From positions 62,001 through 126,000 of the forward strand of contig NZ_BQYM01000004.1 of assembly GCF_026008515.1 (NCBI RefSeq): a DNA stretch of 64,000 nt. The letters are read 5' to 3'. This stretch comes from Hoyosella levis (GTDB lineage Bacteria; Actinomycetota; Actinomycetes; Mycobacteriales; Mycobacteriaceae). This document shows, one piece after another, positions 25,906-34,455 of the stretch. A program made the translations under genes and the position numbers. The notes beneath the pieces are model-generated. The model made no database searches. It saw only the letters and a list, made by a program, of their open reading frames with translations, and had not been told where the DNA came from. Numbering within the stretch: the first letter of the stretch is position 1; each line of letters opens with the position of its first letter.

Positions 25906-26556
25906 ATGAGCGCGATAACCGACAACCTCGACCTGTACTGGTCGGGCTTCCTCACCTCCGTGGGCATCTGCTTCTTCGGCCTCGTGGGATCCCTGCTGCT
26001 GGGCACCATCATCGCGACGTTCCGGGTCTCCCCCATCCCGATCCTGCAGTGGGTCGGCTCCGCGTACGTGACGATCGTCCGCAACACCCCCCTCACGCTG
26101 GTGCTGTTCTTCTTCGCGTTCGGCCTGCCCGAGATCGGCATCAATAGCTCGTTCTACCGGTTCGGGCTCGCTGCGCTGATCATCTACACCTCGGCGTTCG
26201 TGTGCGAGGCCATCCGCTCCGGCATCAACTCGGTGCACGCCGGGCAGGCCGAGGCGGCGCGCTCCATCGGCCTCGGTTTCAGCCAGTCCCTCTCGCTGAT
26301 CGTGCTTCCCCAGGCGCTTCGCACCGTCGTGCCACCACTGGGCAGCGTGCTCATCGCGATGTTCAAGAACTCGGCGGTCCTCGGCGCGTTCGGTGTCGGC
26401 GGTGATCTCTGGAGCACCGGGCTGAACCTGTCGAGCGCCCAGGGCTACGCACCGCTGCCCGTGTTCGTCGGAGTGGCGATCGGCTACCTGTGCATCACCA
26501 TCCCGGCAGGCATCGCCCTGCAGGTCATCGAGCGGAAGGCGGCGATCGCACGATGA
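25906..26556 (+). CDS. gluC: Amino-acid ABC permease (GluC type)
   Basis: 216 residues; about five membrane helices. The HisM-type permease coupling motif EAARSIGLGFSQSLSLIVLPQA near residues 120-140 and RNTPLTLVLFF near 63 identify it as a polar amino-acid permease. AGGAACG precedes the ATG. The stop overlaps the GluD start (ATGA), indicating coupled synthesis of the permease heterodimer. Confidence 0.92.
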   Translation: MSAITDNLDLYWSGFLTSVGICFFGLVGSLLLGTIIATFRVSPIPILQWVGSAYVTIVRNTPLTLVLFFFAFGLPEIGINSSFYRFGLAALIIYTSAFVCEAIRSGINSVHAGQAEAARSIGLGFSQSLSLIVLPQALRTVVPPLGSVLIAMFKNSAVLGAFGVGGDLWSTGLNLSSAQGYAPLPVFVGVAIGYLCITIPAGIALQVIERKAAIAR

Positions 26557-27491
26557 GCACGCCCACCATCTCACCCGGCCAGCAGCGTCCCAGCGGCAAA
26601 GCGCCCGAGCGCAGCGCCACCGTCCTGTTCGATGCGCCCGGGCCCCGTGCCCGGCGACGTATCGCGATCTTCACCGTCATCGCGGTCATCGCGGTGCTCG
26701 GCATCGTCGGTCTAGCTCTGTTCCGGCTCGTCGATGGCGGGCAGTTCACGTGGGACAAATGGGCGCCGCTCCTCGACCCCACCCATGACAGCTTCGTGCA
26801 TGTCTGGGCGCGGCTCGGGGACGGGTTCCTCCGCACGCTCCTCGCCGCGGCGCTAGCCATCGCACTGTCCCTGATCATCGGCGTGGCCATCGGCGTCGCC
26901 CGCCTCACCGCGGGCAAGTTCGCCAGGCCGCCCATCGTCGCGGCCATCGAGCTGCTGCGCGGTCTCCCCGTCATCCTCGCCATCTACCTCGTCTCCCGCA
27001 TCGCCGACGAGATGCGCGTCGGGATCCCACTCCCAGGTGGCGCCGAGTTCCGGTTCGACCTCGATGTGCTCCCCGGCGGCGGCCTGCTGTGGGTGCTCGT
27101 CATCGGCCTCACCGCCTACAACTCGGTGATCATCGCCGAGATCGTGCGCAGCGGCGTGGTCTCGCTCCCCCGCGGGCAGAACGAGGCAGGGCTCGCGCTC
27201 GGCCTCACCCGCTGGCAGAGCCTCCGCATGATCCTGCTGCCGCAGGCATTCCGTGTCATGCTGCCCGCCCTGATCAGCCAGCTCGTCGTCGTGCTGAAGG
27301 ACACCTCGCTGATCGCGGTGCTCGGTGGCTACATCGAGCTGCTCAAGATGAGCCGCCTCGTCATCGAGAACCTGTCCAACCCCATCCAGGTCTACATCGT
27401 GGTCGCCGCGATGTTCATCCTCACCAACTACGCGCTCACCAAGCTCGCGCAGTACGTGGAGAAGAAGGTCGCTGCCCGCACCAGCGGATAG
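26553..27491 (+). CDS. gluD: Amino-acid ABC permease (GluD type)
   Basis: 312 residues from the ATG at 26553 that overlaps the gluC stop. An N-terminal cytoplasmic stretch of about 45 residues precedes six hydrophobic segments; RGLPVILAIYLV and the coupling loop NEAGLALGLTRWQSLRMILLP are visible. Together with GluC it forms the membrane channel. Last gene of the operon; palindrome H follows. Confidence 0.92.
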   Translation: MSTPTISPGQQRPSGKAPERSATVLFDAPGPRARRRIAIFTVIAVIAVLGIVGLALFRLVDGGQFTWDKWAPLLDPTHDSFVHVWARLGDGFLRTLLAAALAIALSLIIGVAIGVARLTAGKFARPPIVAAIELLRGLPVILAIYLVSRIADEMRVGIPLPGGAEFRFDLDVLPGGGLLWVLVIGLTAYNSVIIAEIVRSGVVSLPRGQNEAGLALGLTRWQSLRMILLPQAFRVMLPALISQLVVVLKDTSLIAVLGGYIELLKMSRLVIENLSNPIQVYIVVAAMFILTNYALTKLAQYVEKKVAARTSG

Positions 27492-27544
27492 GTGGCCGGT
27501 CGCTGCGATACTCAGCCCGGATCTGCGCTAGTGCCGCCCCCCGG

Positions 27545-27610
27545 ATCTGCGAGCGAAAGTCAACAATACAAGGCGATCCCAGCCCGATCTGTTGACTCTC
27601 GTTCGCAGAT
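27545..27610. repeat. Long intergenic palindrome, family H (single copy)
   Basis: ATCTGCGAGCGAAAGTCAAC (27545 on) pairs with a right arm ending TTCGCAGAT at 27610; 19 of 21 positions match around a loop of about 23 bases. It lies between the convergent gluD and lipase genes. A short ATCTGCG direct repeat precedes it at about 27522. Confidence 0.75.
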
Positions 27611-27637
27611 TTCCCCAGGGTGGGCGCCTAGCTAGCT

Positions 27638-28894
27638 TCAGCAGGTGGAGTTCGCGGGCTGCCCGGCGAAGCGCTCGTCGAGCCAGTCGATCATCACGTC
27701 GGTCTGCCCTATGGAGAAATGGTCAGCGCCCTCGATGAGGCGTGCGTCGACGGTCATGCCCTCAGCGCAGGCCCGTTGCACGGCTTCCTCGGTCCACGTC
27801 GGCGGGATCACGGTGTCGCTGTCGCCGTAGAGGACGAGCAGCGGCTCGCTGGTGGGATCGAGGGGAAGGGCGTTGTCCTCGAGCCAGTCCCGGATGTCGG
27901 CTGCTGCCTCGTCGGTGAAGGGCCCCACCTCGTCGGGGGTGCTGCTGAGGATGGTCAGCGCGGACGCGAAGCCCGTCGTGCTGGTGCAGCCCTCGAGGGC
28001 GCCGAACCCGTCAGCGAGGGAGCCGCGCAGGTAGTCGTCGAAGTCGAGGCCGGGATCGGCGACGCGATAGCCATCGAGGACGTATGGGAGCAGGCCGAGC
28101 TGGAACGGGCCGAGGGTCCAGGGCCGCGGCCCGTCGGTGATGGGCGTGAGGTCAGCGGCGGGAGCGATGGCCACTCCGCCGATGAATTGCAGCCCGTCGC
28201 CATAATGCGGGGCCGCCTCGAGCGCGGACCAAGCGGCTTGCCCGCCCTGGGAGACCCCGATGCTGGCCCACTTGTCGCTGACGTCCTCGTTGCTCGCGCG
28301 GGCAGCGCGGACGGCGTCGATCATGTTGTAAGCGGCAGTGACGGGCTCGAGGTAGGGGTGATCGGGCCCATCCGGCGCGGCATTGCCGTCGAGGCCCTCG
28401 TAGTCGGTCGCGGCGACGGCATATCCGGCGTCGAGGTAGGCAGCGATGCGGTTGCCCTGGCCGAGCAGGCCCGGGTACTGGGAGGGGCCGCACTGGGCGG
28501 CGACACCGGTGGTGCCGTGCCCATAGGCGAGAACGGGCCAGCCACCCTCGGGCGGGGTGCCGACGGGCGTGAGGATAGCGGCGGTCACGGTGGTGCCGGT
28601 GCCATCGATGCCCGACGTGGAGCGGTAGGTGACGCGCTGGGCGTCCGCGGCATGCTGCGCGATCAGTGGATCGAGCCCATCGAGGGGCGTCGACTCGATG
28701 ATCGAGCCGCGCTCGTCCTCATCCGTGGAGGCGATGGAGTAGGGACCGCGAGGTGGTTCGCTGGCGCTGAGCCCCACGCCCGGCTCGGCGGGTCCGGAGG
28801 TGGGCGCTGGGTCTTGACCGGGACTGGCGGTGCATCCGGCGAGGATGGTCGCGGCAAGGGCGGCGAGGGCGGCGCGGGACGAGAGGTGCTTCAC
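27638..28894 (-). CDS. Secreted lipase-family lipoprotein
   Basis: 418 residues from a GTG at 28894. Lipobox LAGCTAS at about 18-24, then a Pro/Gly-rich spacer. It belongs to the secretory lipase family (LIP): nucleophile GVSQGGQ, acid GDSDTV near the C-terminus and His in GADHFS. Predicted to be anchored outside and to hydrolyse esters or lipids. It directly follows the DCC gene with no gap (TAG then GTG), so the two are co-transcribed. Confidence 0.85.
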   Translation of the reverse strand: MKHLSSRAALAALAATILAGCTASPGQDPAPTSGPAEPGVGLSASEPPRGPYSIASTDEDERGSIIESTPLDGLDPLIAQHAADAQRVTYRSTSGIDGTGTTVTAAILTPVGTPPEGGWPVLAYGHGTTGVAAQCGPSQYPGLLGQGNRIAAYLDAGYAVAATDYEGLDGNAAPDGPDHPYLEPVTAAYNMIDAVRAARASNEDVSDKWASIGVSQGGQAAWSALEAAPHYGDGLQFIGGVAIAPAADLTPITDGPRPWTLGPFQLGLLPYVLDGYRVADPGLDFDDYLRGSLADGFGALEGCTSTTGFASALTILSSTPDEVGPFTDEAAADIRDWLEDNALPLDPTSEPLLVLYGDSDTVIPPTWTEEAVQRACAEGMTVDARLIEGADHFSIGQTDVMIDWLDERFAGQPANSTC

Positions 28895-29266
28895 CTAGCC
28901 CAGTGTGCAGGTTTTCGAGCCGCCTGGCATCAGGTGACGATGGTCGGCGACCCATTGGTAGACGCCGTCCTGCACCTGCCGGACGAGCGGGAGGTGGTAG
29001 ACGCGCCGCGGAAGCCGGGTGCCGAGCGCTGCGGCGAGGCCAGCATTGATGGCTCCGGCGCCGCGGTGGCGGGTGCCATCGGGTTCGAGCGCCCAGGCTG
29101 CGGCGGCAGCATCGTCGGTGGTGACATCGAATTGCTCGACCGCGCCCGGCTCCTGGTAGGCAACAGCAGTGACGCGGTGGCGCCGGTCGATGCGAGCGAG
29201 CAGGTTGAGGCAGGAAACGCAGAAGCCGCAATCCCGGTCATACAGCACTTTCGTGGTGACCGGCAT
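28895..29266 (-). CDS. DCC family thiol-disulfide oxidoreductase (DUF393)
   Basis: 123 residues. The N-terminal YDRDCGFCVSC carries the family DxxCxxC signature (DCGFC) and a third Cys; WALEPDGTRHRGAGAI and the Arg-Tyr segment near YHLPLVR follow the family layout. A redox role is presumed from the thioredoxin-like fold. Its stop is immediately adjacent to the lipase start; whether it assists folding of exported proteins is speculation. Confidence 0.82.
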   Translation of the reverse strand: MPVTTKVLYDRDCGFCVSCLNLLARIDRRHRVTAVAYQEPGAVEQFDVTTDDAAAAAWALEPDGTRHRGAGAINAGLAAALGTRLPRRVYHLPLVRQVQDGVYQWVADHRHLMPGGSKTCTLG

Positions 29267-29323
29267 TGCGGCTCCTTAGCGTTCATCGCTGGCGCACGGG
29301 GCGCCAAGGCTCACGCGAGTGAA

Positions 29324-29644
29324 TTACTCAGCGGGAACGATCTTCTTGGCCGAGTCCTGCACCTTGGTGACCTGGGCGTTGAACTTGCCCTTGGTCTTGG
29401 TGTCAACGAAGGTGGCAGCCTTGTCGACGGCCGAGTCGATCTGGCCCTTGCGGCTGGCGACAGCAGCCTTGGCCTTGCTGGCGTTCGCGTCGAAAGCAGC
29501 CTTGGCCTTGGTGCTGTTGGCCTCGAAAGCGGCCTTGGCCTTGGTGCTGTTGGCCTCGAAGGCAGCCTTCGCCTTGGTGCTGTTCGCCTCGACGGTTGCC
29601 TTTGCCTTGTTGGCGATGCCCTTGACCGAATCGATTGTGCTCAT
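29324..29644 (-). CDS. Ala/Lys-rich protein with 11-residue repeats (LEA-like)
   Basis: 106 residues from the ATG at 29644, with AGGAG 5 bases upstream. After MSTIDSVKGIAN come five consecutive 11-residue units: KAKATVEANST, KAKAAFEANST, KAKAAFEANST, KAKAAFDANAS and KAKAAVASRKG. Such 11-mer amphipathic repeats occur in LEA group 3 stress proteins and apolipoprotein-like helices. The C-terminal part, VDKAATFVDTKTKGKFNAQVTKVQD, resembles the Rv0909-type small protein annotated as an antitoxin. The DNA units are also highly similar, pointing to recent duplication. No partner toxin is next to it. Confidence 0.75.
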   Translation of the reverse strand: MSTIDSVKGIANKAKATVEANSTKAKAAFEANSTKAKAAFEANSTKAKAAFDANASKAKAAVASRKGQIDSAVDKAATFVDTKTKGKFNAQVTKVQDSAKKIVPAE

Positions 29645-30132
29645 GTTGCTCCTAAAAAAACTGCGGCACCTTGAGAATCGTGCCTGCTGCGGTCGGGGGG
29701 TTGTCCCCGCTTGGCCTTTAGTGTCGCAGCAAGCTGGACAAAACTCCACTCGATGTGGCCAGTACCACCATTGGCGTGTCATGCGCCCTTCGCGCGACGA
29801 CGCCCAAGCGGCGGATCTTGGGATGACCTGGCGATTAGTGAACCTGCGCCTCTGTCGGCGACCGGACCGATCGGGGCGTTCCGGGCGCCCTCCTGGGCGC
29901 CTCGGGCAGCCCGGAATCGCATGGGCGGGAATTGTTCTTCCTTTTTTTGCCCGGTGTAACCATGCGTTCACGAACCATTTGTTAATCAATCGTCAGTAAC
30001 TTTTTAGAGCGGCCGCCCGGCGCGCACATTTTCCTGCGACAGCGCGTCTCGAATAGTTCGGGATGCGCTGCCCGCCAGCACACCCCCGGCTCCCGACCTG
30101 GGCGCGACTGCTCAACACTAGAATCAGAGAGC
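29645..30132. other. Divergent intergenic region with AT-rich core
   Basis: No gene is supported. Positions 29937-30006 are strikingly AT-rich for this genome (runs of T and GTTAATCAATCG), and TAGAAT at 30119-30124 lies 8 bases before the immunity-gene GTG, as expected for a leaderless promoter. The remaining bases look unstructured. Confidence 0.45.
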
Positions 30133-30735
30133 GTGAGACCCCAGTCAGAGCCTCCGCTCCGGCGCGAGCCGCGCGCTCCAGACTTCACCTTGACCATGGA
30201 CGAGATCAGGTCAGTGACCGCCTTCGCATTGGCTTCGGCAGAGCAGGCGCTCCCCCAGTTCGAGGCGTGCCACCCCAACGACAGCAGGCCCCGCGACGCG
30301 CTCGCCGCCGCCTCCGCGTTCGTCCACGGAGATCGCCGCTCCCGCTCCCAGCGTGTGACGGCGACTGCTGCCCACCGAGCGGGACGCGAGGCGGCGTCGC
30401 CTCTACCGTTCCACGCCGCGATGGCCGCGGGAGACGCCGCCGCATCGGCGTACCTTCATCCGCTGGCCGATGCCGCCCAGGTCAATCACATCCTGCGCGC
30501 AACGGCGCACACCATCCGGGTGTTCGAACTGTTCCCCAGCGAGGACGGCATCGGCGACCCGATCACGCGCATGGTCGGCCTCGCGACCCCACTGCTGATC
30601 GACGTCTTGTGCCGCTACCCGAGGATCGAGGCCGGCGTGAACCGGGTCAGCGAGCTCGTGCACGAGCTCGACAACCGCCTGCGAGACCAGCCACGCACGG
30701 CACGGCAGCACGAGCGGGGGCCGGAGCCACGATGA
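30133..30735 (+). CDS. Imm5-like putative immunity protein 1
   Basis: 200 residues from a GTG at 30133; the TAGAAT hexamer 8 bases upstream supports a leaderless start here. Helical, Ala-rich, with FALASAEQALPQFE, NDSRPRDALAAASAFVHG and a following Ala-rich helix pattern that characterise the Imm5-like family of predicted polymorphic-toxin immunity proteins. It overlaps the next gene by ATGA. No toxin gene with a secretion domain is seen within the window around it. Confidence 0.62.
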   Translation: MRPQSEPPLRREPRAPDFTLTMDEIRSVTAFALASAEQALPQFEACHPNDSRPRDALAAASAFVHGDRRSRSQRVTATAAHRAGREAASPLPFHAAMAAGDAAASAYLHPLADAAQVNHILRATAHTIRVFELFPSEDGIGDPITRMVGLATPLLIDVLCRYPRIEAGVNRVSELVHELDNRLRDQPRTARQHERGPEPR

Positions 30736-31241
30736 TCCTCCCCACGATCCGCGATCCCCGGATGGTGACGATCCGCCGAGGCGGCTCCCTCACCGACACC
30801 GACCACCAGTTGCTCGCGCTGTGGGCGGCGGAGTGCGCCGAGCATGTGCTCGACCATTTCGAGCACGAGCAACCCGACGATCCACGCCCTCGGGACGCGA
30901 TCGCCGCCGCGAGAGCGTGGGCGCGAGGCGAGATGCCGATGATGGAAGCACGCGCAAGAGGCGGGCACGCGATGGGCGCCGCTCGCCAACTAGCTGGCGC
31001 GGCCCGATTCGCTGCCTACGCGGCCGGGCAAGCCGCATGCGTCGGACATGTCGCCGAGCACGATCTCGGCGCCGCGGCCTACGCGATCAAGGCCGCGCGC
31101 AGCGCGCGCCCCGGCAACCCCAGCGCAGGCCGGATCGAGCGCGATTGGCAGCGCGAACGGTTGACCGACCCGATCCGCGGCCTGGTTCTTGAAGACCAGA
31201 TCCGGCGCAATAGCATCTGCTGGTCAGTCTTCTCCGACTGA
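30732..31241 (+). CDS. Imm5-like putative immunity protein 2
   Basis: 169 residues from the ATG at 30732, overlapping the previous stop (ATGA). It shares the core pattern with its neighbour: CAEHVLDHFE, DDPRPRDAIAAARAWARGE, then Ala-rich helices HAMGAARQLAGAARFAAYAAGQA and AAYAIKAA, so the pair arose by duplication and then diverged. Expected to be a soluble all-helical protein. Which toxin it would neutralise is unknown. Confidence 0.68.
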   Translation: MILPTIRDPRMVTIRRGGSLTDTDHQLLALWAAECAEHVLDHFEHEQPDDPRPRDAIAAARAWARGEMPMMEARARGGHAMGAARQLAGAARFAAYAAGQAACVGHVAEHDLGAAAYAIKAARSARPGNPSAGRIERDWQRERLTDPIRGLVLEDQIRRNSICWSVFSD

Positions 31242-31302
31242 GCTCCACGACGGACCGCCAAGTCCAGTTCGCTCAGGTCGCTGGCGCAGATCCCTGACGA
31301 GC

Positions 31303-32421
31303 CTAGGCGCATCGCAGCCACCAGCGATCCGTCGGCAACGGCTTCACCATATCCACCCGCTGCCCCGGCCGCGGCACCACCACCCGCGCCCCGGCAGCCT
31401 CCGACGCCGCCTGCAAGCGCACCATCGGCTCGACCCACGAATGGAACGCCAGATTGAACGTGCCCCAGTGCACGGGCAGCAGCACGCCCCCGCGCGGGCC
31501 CGCCGTCAGCTCGCCATGCACCCGCACAGCCTCCTCCGGATTCATGTGCACATCCGGCCACTGCTCCGCATACGCGCCCACCGGCAGCACCGTCAGGTCG
31601 AACGGGCCATGATCCGCACCGATGCGCGCGAACTCCGCCATATAGCCCGAGTCACCACCGAAGAACACCCGATGCCGCGCGCCCGCGAGCACGAACGACG
31701 ACCACAACGTGGCATTGCGCGACAGCCCCCGCCCCGAGAAATGCCGCGCCGGAGTGCACGTCACCTCCACCGGGCTCGACTCCCCCACCGTCGTCGACTC
31801 ATTCCAATCGAGCTCCGTGATCCGATGCGACGCCACGCCCCACGAGCGCAGATGCGCCCCCACGCCCAGTGGCACGATGAACCGGACCGGCTGCGCTGCC
31901 GCGATCGCCCGCACCGACCACTCATCGAGATGGTCATAATGATCATGCGAGATCAGCACCGCGTCCAGCTTCGGCAACTGTGCCACGCGCACCGGCATCG
32001 GATGGAAACGCCGCGGCCCCATCGAGTGCGACGGCGACACACGATCGCTCCACACCGGATCCGTCAAGAACCGATGCCGATCAATCTCCACCAGCGTTGT
32101 CGCATGGCCCATCCACGTCACCGCCAGGTCAGCCGCCACCGCGGGCGCGAGCGGCACCGAGACCGGGATCGTTCGCGACGGCGAGCCCTCCGAGCCCCGG
32201 CGCGCCATCGCCTTCACCAGGTCCACAACCTGCTCCCGCGAGAAAGCCGCCACCGGCTCCAGATTATGGAAGCGGCCATTCCGGTAGTGCGGCGAACCAG
32301 CGGCATAGGGCCGGATCCTCGCCCGCGAGGCACCAGTAGCCCGCGACACCCGCGCCGAAGCAACCGCCCCGGCCGCCGCGCTAGCAGTCAACGCTCCAGC
32401 GAGCGCAATGCGTCGAATCAC
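31303..32421 (-). CDS. Metallo-beta-lactamase fold hydrolase (Rv0906-like)
   Basis: 372 residues. The N-terminus is hydrophobic (RRIALAGALTASAAAGAVAS), a likely signal or anchor. Metal-binding motif SHDHYDHLD (HxHxDH) near residue 157, further ligands in PARHFSGRG, GGDSGY and VHWGTFNLAFH. It resembles N-acyl-phosphatidylethanolamine phospholipase D-type hydrolases and M. tuberculosis Rv0906, with which it shares the genomic neighbourhood (echA6, accD3, prrAB). Natural substrate uncertain. Confidence 0.87.
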   Translation of the reverse strand: MIRRIALAGALTASAAAGAVASARVSRATGASRARIRPYAAGSPHYRNGRFHNLEPVAAFSREQVVDLVKAMARRGSEGSPSRTIPVSVPLAPAVAADLAVTWMGHATTLVEIDRHRFLTDPVWSDRVSPSHSMGPRRFHPMPVRVAQLPKLDAVLISHDHYDHLDEWSVRAIAAAQPVRFIVPLGVGAHLRSWGVASHRITELDWNESTTVGESSPVEVTCTPARHFSGRGLSRNATLWSSFVLAGARHRVFFGGDSGYMAEFARIGADHGPFDLTVLPVGAYAEQWPDVHMNPEEAVRVHGELTAGPRGGVLLPVHWGTFNLAFHSWVEPMVRLQAASEAAGARVVVPRPGQRVDMVKPLPTDRWWLRCA

Positions 32422-32736
32422 CCTGCCACTCTATGACGATCCGCTCTCGCGCGCCCATTGGGAGCAGGGGCGGGTCGGGGGCGTGGTACCCCATCCGCGG
32501 TTGTGTGCGGTTTTGCACCCTGGATCGCGCGGTGGAGGGTGCATTCGGTAACACTTCCGGGGCGCCGGGACGGGGGCGAGAACCTCGACGAGCAGGTTGC
32601 GGGCTTGGGCTACTCCGTAGCCGGTAAAGCGGGCGCTGTAGGGTCCAGGACCGCTCCCGGATACTGGCACTGCGTCAAGCAGATTTCCTGGCAACTAAAG
32701 CATGGTCGATACGCGGCAAGTCTTGAAGGAAGAAGC
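32422..32736. other. Intergenic region with family G palindrome
   Basis: Between two minus-strand genes. It contains family G copy 2 (32498-32560). No reading frame with a plausible start was found. Confidence 0.45.
32498..32560. repeat. Long intergenic palindrome, family G copy 2
   Basis: Left arm GCGGTTGTGTGCGGTTTTGC and onward to CACCCT; right arm AGGGTGCATTCGGTAACACT followed by TCCGG. It is nearly identical in both arms to copy 3 at 35449-35510. Confidence 0.8.
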
Positions 32737-34143
32737 TCACAAAGTCGGCGGATCCCACACGCCGAGCTCCTGAGCGACGCGAAGGCAGAGATGATCGTTG
32801 CCCGGCGCCGCAACGACCTGGACCCCGATCGGTAGCCCGTCGCTATTCATCCCCAGCGGTACTTGGGTCGCGGGGAGCCCGAGGAAGTTGAAGACAGTTG
32901 TGTTGGCGACACTCCATGGGCGGAGATAGGTGCCGAAGTGCTTCGGCGCGACCCGAGGAAATGGCGGGTACAGCACAACCCCGTCTCCCAATGTCTCAGC
33001 AATATGATCAGCTGCATGGTGCGCTGCGCTAATCAGCCGGCGCACGCTCTTTGTCCGCACCCATTTGACCGGTGCAGTCTCGGTCAGGTTGATCACGGCC
33101 AAGGGCGAGCTAGCGAGGTGGTGCACGAGTCGCCGCTTCCGCAACTCCGGTAGCCCCATGATCTCGGCCAACGTCGCCGCGAAATCCATCTCGCCCGCGA
33201 CAGTGGCCGCGGCGTATCCCATCGCCCTGCGCATTCGTGGCAGCTCGATCTCAGAAACATGCGCTCCGGCCCGATCCATCTGCTCCGCGGCACGGAGGCG
33301 CGCCTGCTCGATCTCGGGGCTCGCCTTGTGCGCAGCAGAATTCACGGCAACGTACACATTGAGGCCGGTGATCGACACATCATCGGGATTGCCAAGCGGG
33401 ACATCACTCATGCCCGCGTGCGATTCGTGGGGGCCCGAGATGGCTTTCAGCGCTGCATGAAGATCCTCGGCATGGTGAGCGATGGGTCCGAGCTGGAGCG
33501 CATCACGGATCCCGGCAGTCATCGGAAAATGTCCAGTGTTCGGTACCAGACCAGGGGTGGGAAGGTGCGCGAAAATGCCATTGAACATGGCAGGGATGCG
33601 GAGCGAGCCGCCTAGATCCGACCCCAGCCCGAATGCCGCGCCGCCTATCGACACGGCAACCCCGTCGCCGCCGGACGAGCCACCCGCAGTGCGCCGGGGA
33701 TCGTAGGGATTGCGGGCGATGCCGTACAAGGGATTGTGCGTCTCCACCCAGAAGAGCGGCCCCGCGGAGTTGGTTCCCGCGAGGATGATGGCCCCCGCTT
33801 CCTTGATGCGCGCGACGATCGGTGCATCAGCTTCGGCGCGCAGCGTCCTCCTGTGGTGGAATCCACCCGCGTGAGGCATGCCTTCCACCGCGATCAGCTC
33901 TTTCACGGTCACCGGCACACCGAGCAACGGCGGCAGGTCGTCCGGTGAGCCCGAACTGATACGAGCGTCCGCGGCATCAGCCTCAGCGCGCGCGGAATCG
34001 AATCGAGGCTTGGCCAGCGCGCCGAGGCTCCGTCCGCGCTTCAACACGGCGATGTGGGCCTCCACCGCATCGCGGGCACTGATCTGCCCAGCCTTGATCG
34101 CGGCAGCCAGTGCTACGCCAGAGATTCGGGTGGGGTCCATCAT
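32737..34143 (-). CDS. Amidase signature family protein
   Basis: 468 residues from the ATG at 34143; GTG at 34179 and ATG at 34161 are alternatives because no site is clearly placed. Ser-cisSer-Lys triad is visible: Lys in PVTVKELIA near residue 80, the GGSSGGDG loop near 155, and the nucleophilic Ser in GSDLGGSLRIP near 180. It hydrolyses a carboxylic amide; the family covers aryl, fatty-acid and nitrile-derived amides, so the substrate is open. Codon use appears less GC-biased than in neighbours. Confidence 0.85.
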   Translation of the reverse strand: MMDPTRISGVALAAAIKAGQISARDAVEAHIAVLKRGRSLGALAKPRFDSARAEADAADARISSGSPDDLPPLLGVPVTVKELIAVEGMPHAGGFHHRRTLRAEADAPIVARIKEAGAIILAGTNSAGPLFWVETHNPLYGIARNPYDPRRTAGGSSGGDGVAVSIGGAAFGLGSDLGGSLRIPAMFNGIFAHLPTPGLVPNTGHFPMTAGIRDALQLGPIAHHAEDLHAALKAISGPHESHAGMSDVPLGNPDDVSITGLNVYVAVNSAAHKASPEIEQARLRAAEQMDRAGAHVSEIELPRMRRAMGYAAATVAGEMDFAATLAEIMGLPELRKRRLVHHLASSPLAVINLTETAPVKWVRTKSVRRLISAAHHAADHIAETLGDGVVLYPPFPRVAPKHFGTYLRPWSVANTTVFNFLGLPATQVPLGMNSDGLPIGVQVVAAPGNDHLCLRVAQELGVWDPPTL

Positions 34144-34209
34144 GCTTATGAAGCTACGCATCCCCCTGCCGGAAGGCACGTTTTTCCCACTAGGTGTCGA
34201 GATCAGGCG

Positions 34210-34338
34210 TCATTCGGCACTCTCGGCAAGACGATCGAAGCCTGCCTCGGCCTTCAGCGCCTCCTCTGTCTGCCTGGTCAAGGTCCATGGACCGCGGGAG
34301 TTCCCCCGGCGCTGTCGGGCGACGCTCACATCCGTCAT
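34210..34338 (-). CDS. Possible 42-residue protein upstream of the amidase
   Basis: ATG at 34338 preceded by GAGGGGGAG. The peptide is basic then acidic: MTDVSVARQRRGNSRGPWT at the start and EEALKAEAGFDRLAESAE at the end. It overlaps the stop of the 21-codon frame before it (ATGA) and precedes the amidase by 66 bases. No family recognised; support is only the ribosome-binding site and arrangement. Confidence 0.35.
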   Translation of the reverse strand: MTDVSVARQRRGNSRGPWTLTRQTEEALKAEAGFDRLAESAE

Positions 34339-34400
34339 GATCTCCCCCTCAGGAATCCGAACACCACCCCAGCAGCGAGTATAAGAATCGAATGAGCCAT
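34335..34400 (-). CDS. Possible 21-residue membrane peptide
   Basis: The frame encodes MAHSILILAAGVVFGFLRG plus two residues: a single hydrophobic helix with a basic end. Its stop overlaps the ATG of the 42-residue frame. Ribosome-binding site is weak. Could be a leader peptide or chance. Confidence 0.25.
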   Translation of the reverse strand: MAHSILILAAGVVFGFLRGRS

Positions 34401-34455
34401 TTTGCGCTTTCGACTCAGGTTGAACCTTCCAACGCCGTTACCGCATACTCGTTGA

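Larger units (their letters stand above)
34144..34455. other. Divergent gap between amidase and membrane protein gene
   Basis: Apart from the two possible tiny minus-strand frames at 34210-34400 nothing is recognisable. GC content looks lower than in the core regions by eye. Confidence 0.35.

Noticed and set aside
27719-29674. 651-codon plus-strand frame across lipase, DCC and repeat-protein genes
   Set aside because: It spans three real genes antisense and the repeat region; no recognisable protein.
30133-31241. Interpretation of the twin genes as a toxin-antitoxin pair
   Set aside because: They are paralogues of each other with the same predicted immunity fold, not a toxin with an unrelated antitoxin.
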